The position numbers were made by a program, and so were the translations under genes. 62,587 nucleotides of DNA from positions 1-62,587 of the forward strand of contig DUSS01000001.1 of assembly GCA_012842495.1 (NCBI GenBank), read 5' to 3'. Under the pieces are notes generated by a model that saw only the letters and a list, made by a program, of their open reading frames with translations, made no database searches and was not told where the DNA came from. This DNA is from Candidatus Fermentithermobacillaceae bacterium. GTDB taxonomy: Bacteria; Bacillota; Sulfobacillia; Fermentithermobacillales; DUSS01. Below, piece by piece: positions 43,348 to 53,604 of the stretch (its first letter is position 1; every line of letters starts with the position of its first letter).

Positions 43348-44718
43348 GTGAACTCTCGAAACATGGGACGGTACTACGTTGAAACTCATGGCTGTCAGAT
43401 GAACGAACGGGACAGCGAGACCATCGCAGCTTTATTGGAGCAAATGGGTTACGTCGCTTCCGGAGACCCCCGAAACGCCGATCTTCTCGTGATCAATACG
43501 TGTGCTGTAAGGGAAGCTGCAGAGCGAAAAGCGTGGGCCCGGCTGAGAGAGCTCGCTTCGGTTAAAAAACGCAACCGTGACGCGCTGGTAGTTCTGGCCG
43601 GATGCGTGGCCGAGATCCCTCAGACCCTAGACAGGGCCAGAGAACTCCGGAATTTGGTTGACATCCTGGTCGGTCCCGCTGAAATATCCAAGCTCCCGGA
43701 GCTCATCAGGGAGGCGGAGGAAAGAAGAGAGCTTTGCTACGCTCTTTCGGGACCCCGGCGAGGAAAGGTACCCTTTGGCCCGCCTCCCGAAGGAATGCCC
43801 AGAAAATTGATCCCTGGCGTGAGCGCCTATGTCACGATCATGTACGGTTGCGATAACTTTTGCACTTACTGCGTGGTTCCCTTCGTGCGAGGACCGCAGC
43901 TTTCAAGAAAACCCGAGGACATCATAGACGAAGTTCGGAAACTCGCAGGTGCCGGATATAAAGAGGTTTTCCTGCTCGGACAGAACGTGAACGCCTACGG
44001 ATTAGACCTTGGAGGAGAGTACCGTTTCCATCATCTCCTCCGTGACTTGAACCAAATAAAAGGACTCGTAAGGATCAGATACGCCACATCTCATCCCCGG
44101 GATTTCTCTGAGGAAATGGTGGATGTCATAGCGTCTTTGGACAAGGTGTGCGAACATTTCCACCTTCCGGTTCAATCCGGCTCTGACCGGATACTGAAGG
44201 CGATGAACAGGGGTTATACCAGAGAGCAGTATATCCGTCTGGTCGATTACATTAAGGGGAAGATCCCGGGCGCGTCCGTGACCACCGACATCATCGTGGG
44301 CTTCCCGGGTGAAACCGAGGAGGATTTCAAAGATACCTTGTCCCTGGTCGAACACTGCCGGTTTGATGGTGCCTTTACCTTCATTTTCTCGCCTAGGCGA
44401 GGGTCGGCTGCCGCCAGGATGCCGGACCAGATACCGTACCGGGAAAAGCAAAGGCGACTTGAACTGCTGGTGGACGTGACTAAACGAATCACGCTGGAAA
44501 GGAACGAGCAGCTTCTGGGTTCGGTGGTGGAAGTCCTCATAGAAGGTCCGGACGAACGAACTCCTGGTGCGATGCGGGGAAGAACCCGCACCAACAAAAT
44601 AGTGATCGCCACGGACGGAGGGCGGGTGGGCGATCTCGTCCTGGTGAAGGTGGAAGAGGCGGGAACCTGGTACCTAAAAGGGTCGAGCGTGAGGTCGGAG
44701 GGAGACCTGAGGGGGTAG
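43348..44718 (+). CDS. miaB: tRNA 2-methylthioadenosine synthase MiaB
   Basis: MiaB is a radical-SAM methylthiotransferase that converts i6A37 to ms2i6A37 in tRNA. The 456-residue protein has the UPF0004 domain with three cysteines (THGCQMNERDSE, NTCAVREAAE, LAGCVAEIP), the radical SAM motif GCDNFCTYCVVPFVRG, LGQNVNAYG typical of MiaB, and a C-terminal TRAM domain. The start may be GTG 43348 or ATG 43363; AAAGGTGA lies 11 bases before the latter. Its partner miaA is 4.6 kb downstream, after mutS and mutL, the usual order in Bacillota. Confidence 0.95.
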   Translation: MNSRNMGRYYVETHGCQMNERDSETIAALLEQMGYVASGDPRNADLLVINTCAVREAAERKAWARLRELASVKKRNRDALVVLAGCVAEIPQTLDRARELRNLVDILVGPAEISKLPELIREAEERRELCYALSGPRRGKVPFGPPPEGMPRKLIPGVSAYVTIMYGCDNFCTYCVVPFVRGPQLSRKPEDIIDEVRKLAGAGYKEVFLLGQNVNAYGLDLGGEYRFHHLLRDLNQIKGLVRIRYATSHPRDFSEEMVDVIASLDKVCEHFHLPVQSGSDRILKAMNRGYTREQYIRLVDYIKGKIPGASVTTDIIVGFPGETEEDFKDTLSLVEHCRFDGAFTFIFSPRRGSAAARMPDQIPYREKQRRLELLVDVTKRITLERNEQLLGSVVEVLIEGPDERTPGAMRGRTRTNKIVIATDGGRVGDLVLVKVEEAGTWYLKGSSVRSEGDLRG

Positions 44719-44783
44719 ATTCGAACTTTCCGCCTTTGCATTCCTGCCGTTGAGGAGAAATCATCGCGGACCAAATTGAAGAT

Positions 44784-44826
44784 GCAGCAACTTGGCGAGG
44801 GGTTGGCAGACCCGTTCTGTTGCTGC
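44784..44826 (+). repeat. Nested hairpin in the mutS leader
   Basis: GCAGCAAC (44784-44791) pairs perfectly with GTTGCTGC (44819-44826); the enclosed 27 bases include GGGT-TGGCAG-ACCC, a second hairpin. It ends 30 bases before the proposed mutS start. No T tract follows. Confidence 0.5.
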
Positions 44827-44855
44827 GAGAGAACACACACCGGAGGAAGAGGACC

Positions 44856-47552
44856 TTGAAAAAAGAGACTCCTATGATGGCCCAGTACAAGGCCCTCAAA
44901 GCTCAGTATCCCGGTGCCATCCTTTTCTTTCGCCTCGGTGACTTTTACGAGATGTTTTACGAGGACGCCGAGATAGCATCGAAGGAACTGGGGATCGTTC
45001 TCACCGGACGGGATGCGGGCGAAGGCGAACGAGCTCCCATGTGCGGCGTTCCTTATCACGCTGTCGACGAGTATCTTGAAAAACTGGTCAATAAGGGGTA
45101 CAGGGTAGCCATATGCGACCAAATGGAAGACCCGGCCCAGGCTAAAGGGCTTGTTCGGCGGGAAGTAACGAGACTCGTCACCCCCGGGACCTTCTGGGAG
45201 GGAGCGCCGGAAAAGGGCAGCGTCCATTTGGTTTCTGTGGTGAAAATGGGCGGCCAGGTAGGGTTTGCCTGTTGTGACCTGGGTACCGGTGACGTGACGG
45301 TGGCATCATTACCAGCAGGGTTGAAAAAGGGCGAAAGACCCTCAGATGTTCCGGATTCGTCGTCATTCCTGGACGAAATCGAAAAACTCAGCCCGATGGA
45401 ATGCCTGATCCCGGAAAGTCAAAGAGAAAGCCTGGAGGCCCGGGCGCTCACAGCTATCCTTCCCCAGACGGGACTTTCCTTTTACCCGGACGAGGCCTTT
45501 CGGCCGGAAAAAGCGCAGGAGGAGTGCGAAAAGAGATACGGTGTCGCAGTAGGGAAGGCACCGTGGTTCTCCCAACCGGCAGTCCTCGCCGCGTTGGGAG
45601 GATTGCTGAGATATCTCTCCGAGACCCAGAAGATCGAACTCAGGCACCTTAAAGAACCGCGCTGGCTCGAGGATGACGAGTACGTTGAAATGGACGAGTT
45701 CACCCGCAGGAACCTCGAGATCAGCAGAAGGCTTTTGGGCGGAACTGAGGGAACCCTCCTGTGGGTGCTGGATGAATGCGTCACTTCTATGGGCTCTCGC
45801 CTGCTCAGGTCGTGGCTGGAAAGACCCCTGGCCGACCCCGTGCAGATCGCCAGGAGGCTTGACGGCGTTCAGGAACTCACGGACGACGCAGCTATGAGGA
45901 TGCTGGTGCGAAAAGCCCTCGAACAAGTCAAGGATATCGAGCGTATCGTCGCCAGGGTGTCTTACGGAAGCGCCAACGCGAGAGATCTCGTGGCACTTCG
46001 CAAATCCCTCGAAGCTGCGCCCGAAGTCAAGAAGGCGCTGGCCAAAGCCCGGTCAGCTGTGCTTGCGGACCTTCGGGAAAGGATCGATCCCGTCACAGAC
46101 CTAGTCTCGGAGCTTTCCAGGGCTCTGGTGGACGATCCTCCGGCCACCCTCACCGAAGGGGGATTGATCAGGCCCGGTTATTCCAAAAGCGTGGACGATC
46201 TCAGGGACCTGGCTTCCGGCGGCAAGCAATGGGTCCTGGACTTCGAAGCCCGGGAGCGGGAGCGGACGGGCATAAAGTCCCTTAAAATTGGCTACAACAG
46301 GGTTTTCGGGTATTACATAGAAGTAACCCGCTCCAATCTTGGGCAGGTTCCCGAGGATTATGTGCGCAAACAGACGCTGGCCGGCGCCGAGCGATTCACC
46401 ACCCCGGAACTCAGAGAGAAAGAAGCTGCGATCCTCGGCGCTGAATCCCAGCTCTTTAAAGAAGAGTACTCGATTTTCCTGAGCATACGGGATAAGTGCC
46501 TCGAAGCCTGCCGCCGCATCCAGAATACCGCGCGTGCGCTGGCCGAAATCGACGTCCTCGCGACTTACGCCCACGTTGCCTCGAGAAACGGATACGTGAG
46601 GCCGAGCCTGGCTGAAGACGGAACCATAGACGTCAGGGGCGGCAGGCATCCCGTCCTTGAAAAGACTCTTGGACCTGGGCAATTCGTTCCCAACGACCTC
46701 CTTCTTAACGAGAACCGGAGGGTGCTCGTGATCACCGGCCCCAACATGGGGGGAAAATCGACTTTCTGCAGGCAGACGGCGTTGATAGTCCTGATGGCTC
46801 AGGCAGGGTCTTTCGTGCCCGCGGACAGCGCCGTGATTTCTCCCGTGGACCGGATATTCGCCAGGGTGGGCGCCTATGATGATCTGGTAATGGGGCAGTC
46901 CACGTTCATGGTGGAAATGTCCCAGATATCGAGGATCCTCAGCCGTGCCACGCGGAGAAGCCTGATCGTCCTCGACGAAATCGGAAGGGGTACCAGTACC
47001 TTTGACGGTCTTGCAGTAGCCTGGGCCGTAATCGAGTACATACTGAACCCCAGGACTTGCGGAGCAAAAGCTCTTGTGGCCACACATTATCGCGAGCTCA
47101 CGCTTTTGGAGGAGCTTTACAGGGGCGTCAAGAACGTAAGCGTCCTCGTAAAACGCCAGGGTGACGAACTCACTTTCCTGCACAGGATCGTTCCCGGGCC
47201 GGCCTCGGGGAGCTTTGGAGTCGAGGTCGCCCGGATGGCCGGTTTGCCCCAGACGGTGGTGGCAAGAGCCAGAGAGATACTGTCAGGGCTTGGAAGAGAA
47301 GCGAGGCGAGCTTCGGGTTCGGGCCAAAGCATCCTGGGGGCCTCGGCATTGAGAGATGCGTCTCTTCTCCCCGAAGGAAATCTGGCGCCGTGTCAAACTC
47401 TACCTTTCGAAGTGTCCGAAACGCCGGCACTACCGGATCCGCTGGCGGAAGAGCTCATAAAAGAGCTTAAGGAACTCGACCCCCTTAACATGACCCCTTT
47501 GCAGGCTCTTGAGAAACTCATTGAACTTACGAAGAAGGTGAAGGGCGGATGA
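44856..47552 (+). CDS. mutS: DNA mismatch repair protein MutS
   Basis: MutS recognises mismatches and small loops. The 898-residue protein is full length: mismatch-binding domain with [15 protein letters not shown] (the Phe-x-Glu wedge motif), connector, lever and clamp domains, then the ATPase with Walker [10 protein letters not shown] (about residue 627-635), the [13 protein letters not shown] Walker B and signature region, and a C-terminal tail. The TTG at 44856 is chosen because GGAGGAAGAGG lies just upstream; a longer frame opens at 44820 without a ribosome site and inside a hairpin. Its stop overlaps the mutL ATG (ATGA), so the two are coupled. Confidence 0.96.
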   Translation: MKKETPMMAQYKALKAQYPGAILFFRLGDFYEMFYEDAEIASKELGIVLTGRDAGEGERAPMCGVPYHAVDEYLEKLVNKGYRVAICDQMEDPAQAKGLVRREVTRLVTPGTFWEGAPEKGSVHLVSVVKMGGQVGFACCDLGTGDVTVASLPAGLKKGERPSDVPDSSSFLDEIEKLSPMECLIPESQRESLEARALTAILPQTGLSFYPDEAFRPEKAQEECEKRYGVAVGKAPWFSQPAVLAALGGLLRYLSETQKIELRHLKEPRWLEDDEYVEMDEFTRRNLEISRRLLGGTEGTLLWVLDECVTSMGSRLLRSWLERPLADPVQIARRLDGVQELTDDAAMRMLVRKALEQVKDIERIVARVSYGSANARDLVALRKSLEAAPEVKKALAKARSAVLADLRERIDPVTDLVSELSRALVDDPPATLTEGGLIRPGYSKSVDDLRDLASGGKQWVLDFEARERERTGIKSLKIGYNRVFGYYIEVTRSNLGQVPEDYVRKQTLAGAERFTTPELREKEAAILGAESQLFKEEYSIFLSIRDKCLEACRRIQNTARALAEIDVLATYAHVASRNGYVRPSLAEDGTIDVRGGRHPVLEKTLGPGQFVPNDLLLNENRRVLVITGPNMGGKSTFCRQTALIVLMAQAGSFVPADSAVISPVDRIFARVGAYDDLVMGQSTFMVEMSQISRILSRATRRSLIVLDEIGRGTSTFDGLAVAWAVIEYILNPRTCGAKALVATHYRELTLLEELYRGVKNVSVLVKRQGDELTFLHRIVPGPASGSFGVEVARMAGLPQTVVARAREILSGLGREARRASGSGQSILGASALRDASLLPEGNLAPCQTLPFEVSETPALPDPLAEELIKELKELDPLNMTPLQALEKLIELTKKVKGG

Positions 47553-49267
47553 GCATTCGCCGTCTGGATCCGGCCTTGGCCTCGAAAATCGCCGCGGGAG
47601 AGGTAGTCGAGCGGCCGGCTTCTTGCGTCAAGGAACTCGTGGAGAATGCCATCGATGCAGGCGCCAGGCGGGTGACGGTATTCGTAGAAGGCGGCGGGCT
47701 CGAACTCATCAAGGTCTCCGATGACGGCGCTGGGATCAGCAGGGAAGACCTTCCGATGGCCCTGGAGAGATACGCCACATCCAAGTTGAGCGACATTTCC
47801 GACCTGGAGAACGTGAAGACCCTGGGTTTTCGTGGCGAAGCTCTTCCGTCCATCGCCGCTGTGTCTAAGCTCACGATCGCTACAAGACGAGGGGAGGATG
47901 ACGTCGGGTCCCTTCTTCGCTGTCAGGGTGGGCAGCTGACTTCCATCGTCAACTGGGGAGGTCCTCCGGGCACCACGGTCACCGTAGAAGATCTCTTTTT
48001 CAACGTGCCGGCGCGGCTCAAATTCATGAAATCGAAAGCGCGGGAGCTGGAACTCATCTCGGACACGGTAACCCGGTTAGCCCTGGCCTGGCCCGAAATC
48101 GCCTTTACGCTTTTTTCCGGCAAGAGACGCATCCTCGAAACCGACGGTCGCGGCCTTTCAAGCGCCCTGGCCATGCTGTTCGGCCCGGAAACAGCAGGTG
48201 AACTGATTCCCATCCGGCACGGATCGGGAGGCGTCGAGATATCCGGTTTTTTGGGACTTCCTGGTCTATCCCGGCGGGACAGGTCCTGCGAGTTCTTTTC
48301 CGTGGGAAAAAGACCTGTTAGAAGCCCGCTTTTTTTCTGGGCACTCGATCGGGCATATTCCGGGCTCTTGAGAGAAGGGGAGCATCCTTTCGCTGTGGTG
48401 GACATTGGCCTCCCAGCGGGAAGCGTCGACGTCAACGTCCATCCCCAAAAGACCGAGATCCGCTTCAAAGACGAAACGGTGGTGAGGGCAGCGTTACTCG
48501 AGGCCATGACATCCGCGCTGCGCGACGCCGGTCTCCTGCAATCCGGCCGAGAATTCTCCGCAAACGAGAGACCGAGGACGGATATGGGGGCTCGTGAGTG
48601 GCATCACCTAAGTCCAGGACCACAGCAGGACCAGTACATACGGGATACTTCCTTGGAAGGAACCTTGTTGCAAAGAACCCCGTTGGAAGAGGCGGAGCCG
48701 GTTTCTTTACAGGACCTGCTGGCGGGCTACGAGTACCTTGGGATTCTATGGGAGACGTTTGTCGTCTTCTCAGGTCCGGCCTCGCTGGTGATCGTGGATC
48801 AGCACGCTTTTTACGAAGCCCTCGCTTATTTAGAACTCGCCCGGGATGAGCATCCGTCTCAGCTTTTGCTTTCTCCGGTTACGGTGACTTTAGACCCCAT
48901 GAAGGTGTCGCTGTACGAGGAAGTCGAGCCCTTCCTGGAACAGGTGGGTTTTACGGCAAAGCTGGTCGGGGAAAGGAGCGTGCTTGTCACAGGGGTCCCC
49001 GTCGTGCTGGGTAGGGCGATGGCCCCCGAGGACGTCAGAGCCGTGCTCGACGGATGTCGCGGGCGAGACCTCGCTTCGGTCCGGGCAGCTGTGGCTGCCT
49101 GTCATTCGTCGATCCGTGCAGGGGATAAGCTCACTCGCGAAGAGGTTTTGGAGCTTATCAGGCAGTTCGTTGCCCACCCCGAGGTGCGCACCTGTCCACA
49201 CGGTAGGCCGGTGGCATATAGGATCACCCGGGACGAGATCGCGCGTTTTTTCGGACGCGGAGGATAG
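47549..49267 (+). CDS. mutL: DNA mismatch repair protein MutL
   Basis: MutL links mismatch recognition by MutS to strand nicking and repair. The 572-residue protein has the GHKL ATPase domain ([26 protein letters not shown]) and a C-terminal dimerisation/endonuclease domain. The endonuclease metal motif, usually DQHA-xx-E-xxxx-E, is present as [13 protein letters not shown] (residues 417-429): the first Glu is in place, the last is displaced by one residue and the normal ER is EA. The downstream [10 protein letters not shown] and [10 protein letters not shown] motifs are intact. The gene overlaps mutS by four bases. Whether nicking activity is kept is uncertain. Confidence 0.94.
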   Translation: MSIRRLDPALASKIAAGEVVERPASCVKELVENAIDAGARRVTVFVEGGGLELIKVSDDGAGISREDLPMALERYATSKLSDISDLENVKTLGFRGEALPSIAAVSKLTIATRRGEDDVGSLLRCQGGQLTSIVNWGGPPGTTVTVEDLFFNVPARLKFMKSKARELELISDTVTRLALAWPEIAFTLFSGKRRILETDGRGLSSALAMLFGPETAGELIPIRHGSGGVEISGFLGLPGLSRRDRSCEFFSVGKRPVRSPLFFWALDRAYSGLLREGEHPFAVVDIGLPAGSVDVNVHPQKTEIRFKDETVVRAALLEAMTSALRDAGLLQSGREFSANERPRTDMGAREWHHLSPGPQQDQYIRDTSLEGTLLQRTPLEEAEPVSLQDLLAGYEYLGILWETFVVFSGPASLVIVDQHAFYEALAYLELARDEHPSQLLLSPVTVTLDPMKVSLYEEVEPFLEQVGFTAKLVGERSVLVTGVPVVLGRAMAPEDVRAVLDGCRGRDLASVRAAVAACHSSIRAGDKLTREEVLELIRQFVAHPEVRTCPHGRPVAYRITRDEIARFFGRGG

Positions 49268-49364
49268 CGTTGGCGAAACGGACAAAGGCTTTGACTGGAC
49301 GGAGTTTCAGATTTCGAGCATCCAGACCAAAGTGCCAGGGCTAAGCATCACGGTGACTTAAACC

Positions 49365-50342
49365 ATGAGTACGGAATTCCCGAGAAATATAGTGGTGATC
49401 GCCGGTCCGACGGCCAGCGGGAAGTCCCGACTTGCTCTGAACCTGGCTGAGCGTTTCCCGGTGGAGATCATTTCCGCCGACTCCATGCAGATTTACAGGG
49501 GCATGGACATCGGTACGGATAAACCGTCCCCAGAAGAACGTCGCCGGGTACCGCATCACCTTATAGATATTAAGGACCCCGACGAAGAATGGAGTGTGAG
49601 GGAGTTTCAGGACCGTTCCCGGCGAGCCATGGAGGAAATCTATGCAAGAGGAAGGTATCCAATGATAGTGGGTGGGACCGGGTTCTACATAAGAGCGCTG
49701 TTGAGAGACTTCCCGCTGGATGATGCCGGTCCCGATCCAAGTTTTAGAGAAGAAATGAGAAAACTCGCTCGGGAAAAGGGGACGCATTACCTTCACAGCA
49801 TGCTGGAAAAGGTGGACCCGGAAACCGCGGGAAGAGTCCACCCTAACGATGAAAAACGTATAATAAGGGCTCTTGAGTACCACAGGGCAACGGGAAAGCC
49901 GATCTCCCACAGGTTGAAGGTATCCCGGGAAAGGAGGGCATTGGACGCGCTTCTTTTGGGGTTGCAGTGGCCCCGGGAAGAACTCAGGCAAAGGATAGAA
50001 GCCAGAGTACACCAGCAATTTCGGCGAGGGTTCGTTCAGGAGGTGCGAAATCTGCTGGAAAAGGGATACTCCAGAGATCTCCCTAGCATGTCCGGGTTAG
50101 GCTACAGGGAGGTAACGGATTTCCTCTACGGTCTTACTACGGAAGACGAATGCAAAAGGCTCATTTGCCGAAACACTGCCCGGTTTGCCAAACGCCAGTT
50201 CACGTGGTTTGCCCGGGAGCCGGACATGAACTGGATTCGATGCGGTGGCGGGAGGCCGTGGGAAGATGTGGTGGGTGAGGTGGAGAGGCTGATTGAAGAC
50301 AAGCTCGGTTGGAAAACGTACATCTCCCTGAGGAGGTGCTGA
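49365..50342 (+). CDS. miaA: tRNA dimethylallyltransferase MiaA
   Basis: MiaA attaches the isopentenyl group to adenosine 37 of tRNAs reading UNN codons, the substrate for MiaB. The 325-residue protein has the P-loop GPTASGKS at residues 13-20, [19 protein letters not shown], the [11 protein letters not shown] motif, and the C-terminal [14 protein letters not shown] stretch. An ATG start is used. It lies 97 bp after mutL and hfq starts three bases after its stop, with the hfq ribosome site inside the end of miaA. miaA-hfq coupling is common across bacteria. Confidence 0.96.
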   Translation: MSTEFPRNIVVIAGPTASGKSRLALNLAERFPVEIISADSMQIYRGMDIGTDKPSPEERRRVPHHLIDIKDPDEEWSVREFQDRSRRAMEEIYARGRYPMIVGGTGFYIRALLRDFPLDDAGPDPSFREEMRKLAREKGTHYLHSMLEKVDPETAGRVHPNDEKRIIRALEYHRATGKPISHRLKVSRERRALDALLLGLQWPREELRQRIEARVHQQFRRGFVQEVRNLLEKGYSRDLPSMSGLGYREVTDFLYGLTTEDECKRLICRNTARFAKRQFTWFAREPDMNWIRCGGGRPWEDVVGEVERLIEDKLGWKTYISLRRC

Positions 50343-50344
50343 GA

Positions 50345-50611
50345 TTGAGTAAGTCCGGAGCAAATACCCCTGTCATTCAAGACGCGTTTCTGAACGAGAT
50401 AAGGAAACAAGGAATACCCGTGACCGTTTTTTTAATAAACGGTTTTCAGCTCAAAGGCACCATCAAAAGCTTCGATAACTTTACGGTTATACTAGAAAGC
50501 GGCGAACGCCAGATGCTGGTATACAAGCACGCGATGTCTACGGTGATACCGTCACGGCCGGTAGTGGTGAAACATAGAGAAGAAACCGGGGAGGAAACCA
50601 GGGGCGAATAA
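50345..50611 (+). CDS. hfq: RNA chaperone Hfq
   Basis: Hfq is a ring-shaped Sm-like protein that binds small RNAs and A-rich tails. The 88-residue protein has an intact Sm1 motif ([21 protein letters not shown] region) and the Sm2 signature YKHAMSTV, followed by a short charged tail ([12 protein letters not shown]). The TTG at 50345 is chosen because AGGAGGTG lies upstream in the end of miaA; the conserved start [13 protein letters not shown] then follows after about 7 residues. The classical miaA-hfq order is kept. Confidence 0.95.
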   Translation: MSKSGANTPVIQDAFLNEIRKQGIPVTVFLINGFQLKGTIKSFDNFTVILESGERQMLVYKHAMSTVIPSRPVVVKHREETGEETRGE

Positions 50612-50844
50612 AGTCCGCACGAGCCGGACCGTTCCATAAGGTTAATGACCTTCGATATCGTTCACTAATTGAGTTCATCGTCAATAGGACTTTCCCCAAT
50701 GCTCGACCCGGCGCGAAGAGAAGGATGACAAGAAACTGACTATCAAGCACCCGCGTACCGAAGAAACGTGCCGGACCCCGGATGAAATCCGTCTGGATGG
50801 GTAAGCTTTCTTCGTCCAATCCTGATATCGGGAGGTGAAAACCT

Positions 50845-51051
50845 TTGCCCAGAGACCCGGTTTGCGGAATGAACGTCAATGAGGACAGAGCGGCCGGACG
50901 GTCGGAATACCGGGGACGGTCGTATTATTTCTGCTCAGACCGTTGTAAGATGGAGTTCGATAGGACTCCTGACAGGTATGCCACGCCCGGAGAAACAGAG
51001 AGACGCGATGACAGGACCGGGCGAAGCGGCCGGACTGGAGACAGCTCCTAG
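50845..51051 (+). CDS. Small YHS-domain protein
   Basis: The 68-residue protein is a YHS (TRASH-like) domain: DPVCGMNVNEDRA at the N-terminus and YYFCSDRCKMEFDRTPDRY, a Cys-rich fold that binds metal ions in heavy-metal ATPases and related proteins. The last 22 residues are a charged Gly/Arg/Asp-rich tail. A TTG start follows GGGAGGTGAAAACC, a strong ribosome site. It is alone, flanked by a 233 bp gap after hfq and a perfect terminator after it. A role in metal sensing or trafficking is likely but not specific. Confidence 0.82.
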   Translation: MPRDPVCGMNVNEDRAAGRSEYRGRSYYFCSDRCKMEFDRTPDRYATPGETERRDDRTGRSGRTGDSS

Positions 51052-51086
51052 GTAGACGGCGTGAGAAAAGCCGGTCAGACTGGCGA

Positions 51087-51124
51087 GGGCTCGCGGCCTT
51101 TAAGTTGGACCGCGAGCCCCTTTT
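51087..51124 (+). terminator. Intrinsic terminator after the YHS gene
   Basis: GGGCTCGCGG (51087-51096) and CCGCGAGCCC (51110-51119) form a perfect 10-bp stem followed by CTTTT at 51120-51124. Confidence 0.85.
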
Positions 51125-51260
51125 CAACTGTTTACGCCTGCCCGCTTCAAGCCGAAGCCGCACACCCGGAAGGACGTCACCCAAAGGCGACCCGGTGGAA
51201 GCGACGAGAACCTCCCCTGCGTATAATGTCTGCGAGTGCGATGGGGGAGGGGTTCGTTGC

Positions 51261-52220
51261 ATGGTACGGAACGTCGTTCCCATTTCTCCCGCCGGCCCGA
51301 TTCTCCAGGTGGTCACCAGCGGTCATAATCCATCGGGGTTGAGGTCCTCCATTCCTTTCACTCCTTCCACCACAAGCGTCCCCTTGAGAAGGCGGGGATT
51401 GGAACCCGCAATGAAAGCCATGGACGAACTGGAAGGTCTCATCGGACTCCGCCGGGTCAAGGATTTGATATTTGAGGTAGCTGCCTTCTGTCAGGTGCAA
51501 AGGTATAGGGAACGCGCTGGTCTCAAAGTTGAAAACCCCATTCTCCACATGGTTTTTAAAGGCAACCCGGGGACCGGTAAGACCACCGTGGCCCGGATCA
51601 TGGGAAGGATATTCAAGGAACTGGGCGTTCTCGAAATCGGGCACGTCGTCGAGGTCGAGCGTGCCGACCTCGTCGGTGAGTATATAGGACATACCGCTCA
51701 GAAAACGAGGGAACAAATCCGGAAGGCCCTCGGAGGGATATTGTTCATCGACGAAGCCTATTCTTTGGCCAGGGGCGGCGAAAAGGACTTCGGCAGAGAG
51801 TGTATAGACTGCCTCGTCAAGGCGATGGAGGATCACGGCCGTGAGACCGTCTTCATCCTCGCCGGGTATCCTTCGGAAATGGAGATGTTCTTACAGATGA
51901 ACCCGGGTCTCCGGTCGAGATTTCCAATCCAGCTCGAGTTTCCTGACTACACCGTCGAGGAGCTCCTTGCCATCGCCAGAGTGATGTTCAAAGACCGGGA
52001 CTACTACATGACCTCCGATGCAGCGGAGGTCCTGGGAGCTATTCTGCGCGAAAGGGCGGCTCGCGAAGCAGTACCCTCAAACGCCCGGCTCGTGAGGAAC
52101 ATAGTGGAAAAGGCAATGCGCCGGCAAGCGGTGCGGCTTGTAAAACGCGGTACTTTCGGGAGGCAGGAACTGGTGACCATAGGCCCGGAAGAAATACTGG
52201 AGGCAGCTTCCGGGGCGTAG
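51261..52220 (+). CDS. spoVK: Stage V sporulation protein K-like AAA+ ATPase
   Basis: SpoVK belongs to the CbxX/CfxQ group of AAA+ ATPases and is needed for spore maturation in B. subtilis. The 319-residue protein has Walker A GNPGTGKT (101-108), Walker B with GGILFIDEAYSLARGG, a sensor region FILAGYPSEMEMFLQMNPGL, and the arginine-containing LRSRFPIQLEFPDY. The ATG at 51261 is chosen because GGGGGAGGGG lies about ten bases upstream; the open frame extends 52 codons further without coding character. A TATAAT hexamer lies at 51222-51227 but has no -35 partner. Its position between hfq and hflX is the same as in many Bacillota. Confidence 0.9.
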   Translation: MVRNVVPISPAGPILQVVTSGHNPSGLRSSIPFTPSTTSVPLRRRGLEPAMKAMDELEGLIGLRRVKDLIFEVAAFCQVQRYRERAGLKVENPILHMVFKGNPGTGKTTVARIMGRIFKELGVLEIGHVVEVERADLVGEYIGHTAQKTREQIRKALGGILFIDEAYSLARGGEKDFGRECIDCLVKAMEDHGRETVFILAGYPSEMEMFLQMNPGLRSRFPIQLEFPDYTVEELLAIARVMFKDRDYYMTSDAAEVLGAILRERAAREAVPSNARLVRNIVEKAMRRQAVRLVKRGTFGRQELVTIGPEEILEAASGA

Positions 52221-52270
52221 CAGATTCCCGGCTAACCACGCAGTTGGGGCCGGCACCGCCCGAGGTATTT

Positions 52271-52278
52271 GCTATAAT
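52271..52278 (+). promoter_or_regulatory. Extended -10 promoter element before hflX
   Basis: TGCTATAAT ends at 52278, with TATAAT at 52273-52278 preceded by TG, 25 bases before the hflX GTG. No -35 hexamer is visible, which fits an extended -10 promoter. Confidence 0.5.
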
Positions 52279-52302
52279 GAGGCTGGAAGGTGATCACCCA
52301 GC

Positions 52303-53598
52303 GTGGACACGGAAGGCGGTAAGTCTCGAGGCATCGCGGCGTCTCTGAAAAAGGGGGGCGATGATGCCACCATCGAGAGCATGGAGGAACTGAGCCGGCT
52401 GGCAGAAACCGCCGATATCCAGGTGGTCTCTTTCGTAACCCAATCCAAATCGACACCCGACCCCTGGAGCTATTTCGGAGCAGGTAAAGTCGAAGAGCTC
52501 CGCAACCTGTGCGAGGGTTTGAACGTCCAGGTGCTCTTGGTAAACGACGATCTTTCGCCCGGGCAGGAACAGGCCCTCAAGGATCTCCTGAGGGTCGAGG
52601 TCCTGGACAGAACAGCCCTAATCCTTAGAATTTTCGCATCTCACGCCCGGACCCGCGAGGCCAAACTTCAGGTTGAGCTTGCATCCCTCAGGCATCAGCT
52701 CACGAGGCTCAGGGGGAAAGGCGAATCCATGTCCCGTACAGGCGGAGGCATAGGGACGAGAGGACCGGGCGAACAGGAACTTGAAATAAAAAGGCGTCTC
52801 ATCCGGGATAGAATACGCCATATCTCCAGGGAAATAGAGGCGGTTGACCGCAGGCGGCTCCTGTACAGGGAAAGGAGAAGGAAAGCGGGAATTCCCGTCG
52901 TAGCCCTTGCCGGTTACACCAACGCGGGGAAATCCACGCTCTTTAAGAAGCTCACCGGAAGAGATGTGCTGGTCGAAGACAAGCTTTTCTCAACCCTGGA
53001 TCCCAGAGCGGCTCTATGGGCGCCGGCGCCCGGCGTCAAGGTCTTGCTGGTCGATACCGTCGGATTCTTGAGGGACCTTCCGCACCACTTGGTCGCCGCA
53101 TTCCGTTCAACTCTGGACGAATCCCTCGATGCTGACCTCATCCTACACGTAGTGGACGTCTCTTCGCCCTCATGGGAGGCCCAGGCGAAAACCGTAGTCG
53201 AGGTCCTCAATAGTCTTGGAAAAGGAGATACACCCACCATAACGTGCTTCAATAAGATCGATAAGGCCCCGGAAATCGATCTTGCCGCCGTCGAAAGACG
53301 ATACGAGCCTGCGCAGGCCATATCTGCACTGACCGGAGAAGGTCTCGACCGCCTCGCGGAAATGGTCGCTTCCATGATCGGCGAAAGCAGGGAAGAGGTC
53401 TTTTTCGAAATCCCCTATTCCATGGCGGAGCTCCTAAGCGAGATCCACAGGCGCGGGACGGTCCTCAGAGAAGAGTACGATTCCCGAGGGATTAAGATAA
53501 CCTGCCTCCTTCCTCCAGGGGACGCCCGCTTTGTCGCTAAAAAGCTTCACGAAGCAAGCTTTCTCGCGGACGGCGATACGGTGAGAGCTACGAGGTGA
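52303..53598 (+). CDS. hflX: GTPase HflX
   Basis: HflX is a ribosome-associated GTPase that splits stalled or heat-damaged 70S ribosomes. The 431-residue protein has the HflX N-terminal domain (about 1-190, with DPWSYFGAGKVEEL and a coiled-coil region rich in GGGIGTRGPGEQELE), a GTPase domain with G1 GYTNAGKST (about 205-213), G2/G3 DTVGFLRDLPHHLV, G4 NKID, and a small C-terminal domain. The GTG start has GGAAGGTGAT upstream. The next gene (ynbB-like) starts six bases after its stop. Confidence 0.95.
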   Translation: MDTEGGKSRGIAASLKKGGDDATIESMEELSRLAETADIQVVSFVTQSKSTPDPWSYFGAGKVEELRNLCEGLNVQVLLVNDDLSPGQEQALKDLLRVEVLDRTALILRIFASHARTREAKLQVELASLRHQLTRLRGKGESMSRTGGGIGTRGPGEQELEIKRRLIRDRIRHISREIEAVDRRRLLYRERRRKAGIPVVALAGYTNAGKSTLFKKLTGRDVLVEDKLFSTLDPRAALWAPAPGVKVLLVDTVGFLRDLPHHLVAAFRSTLDESLDADLILHVVDVSSPSWEAQAKTVVEVLNSLGKGDTPTITCFNKIDKAPEIDLAAVERRYEPAQAISALTGEGLDRLAEMVASMIGESREEVFFEIPYSMAELLSEIHRRGTVLREEYDSRGIKITCLLPPGDARFVAKKLHEASFLADGDTVRATR

Positions 53599-53604
53599 AA
53601 GCAC

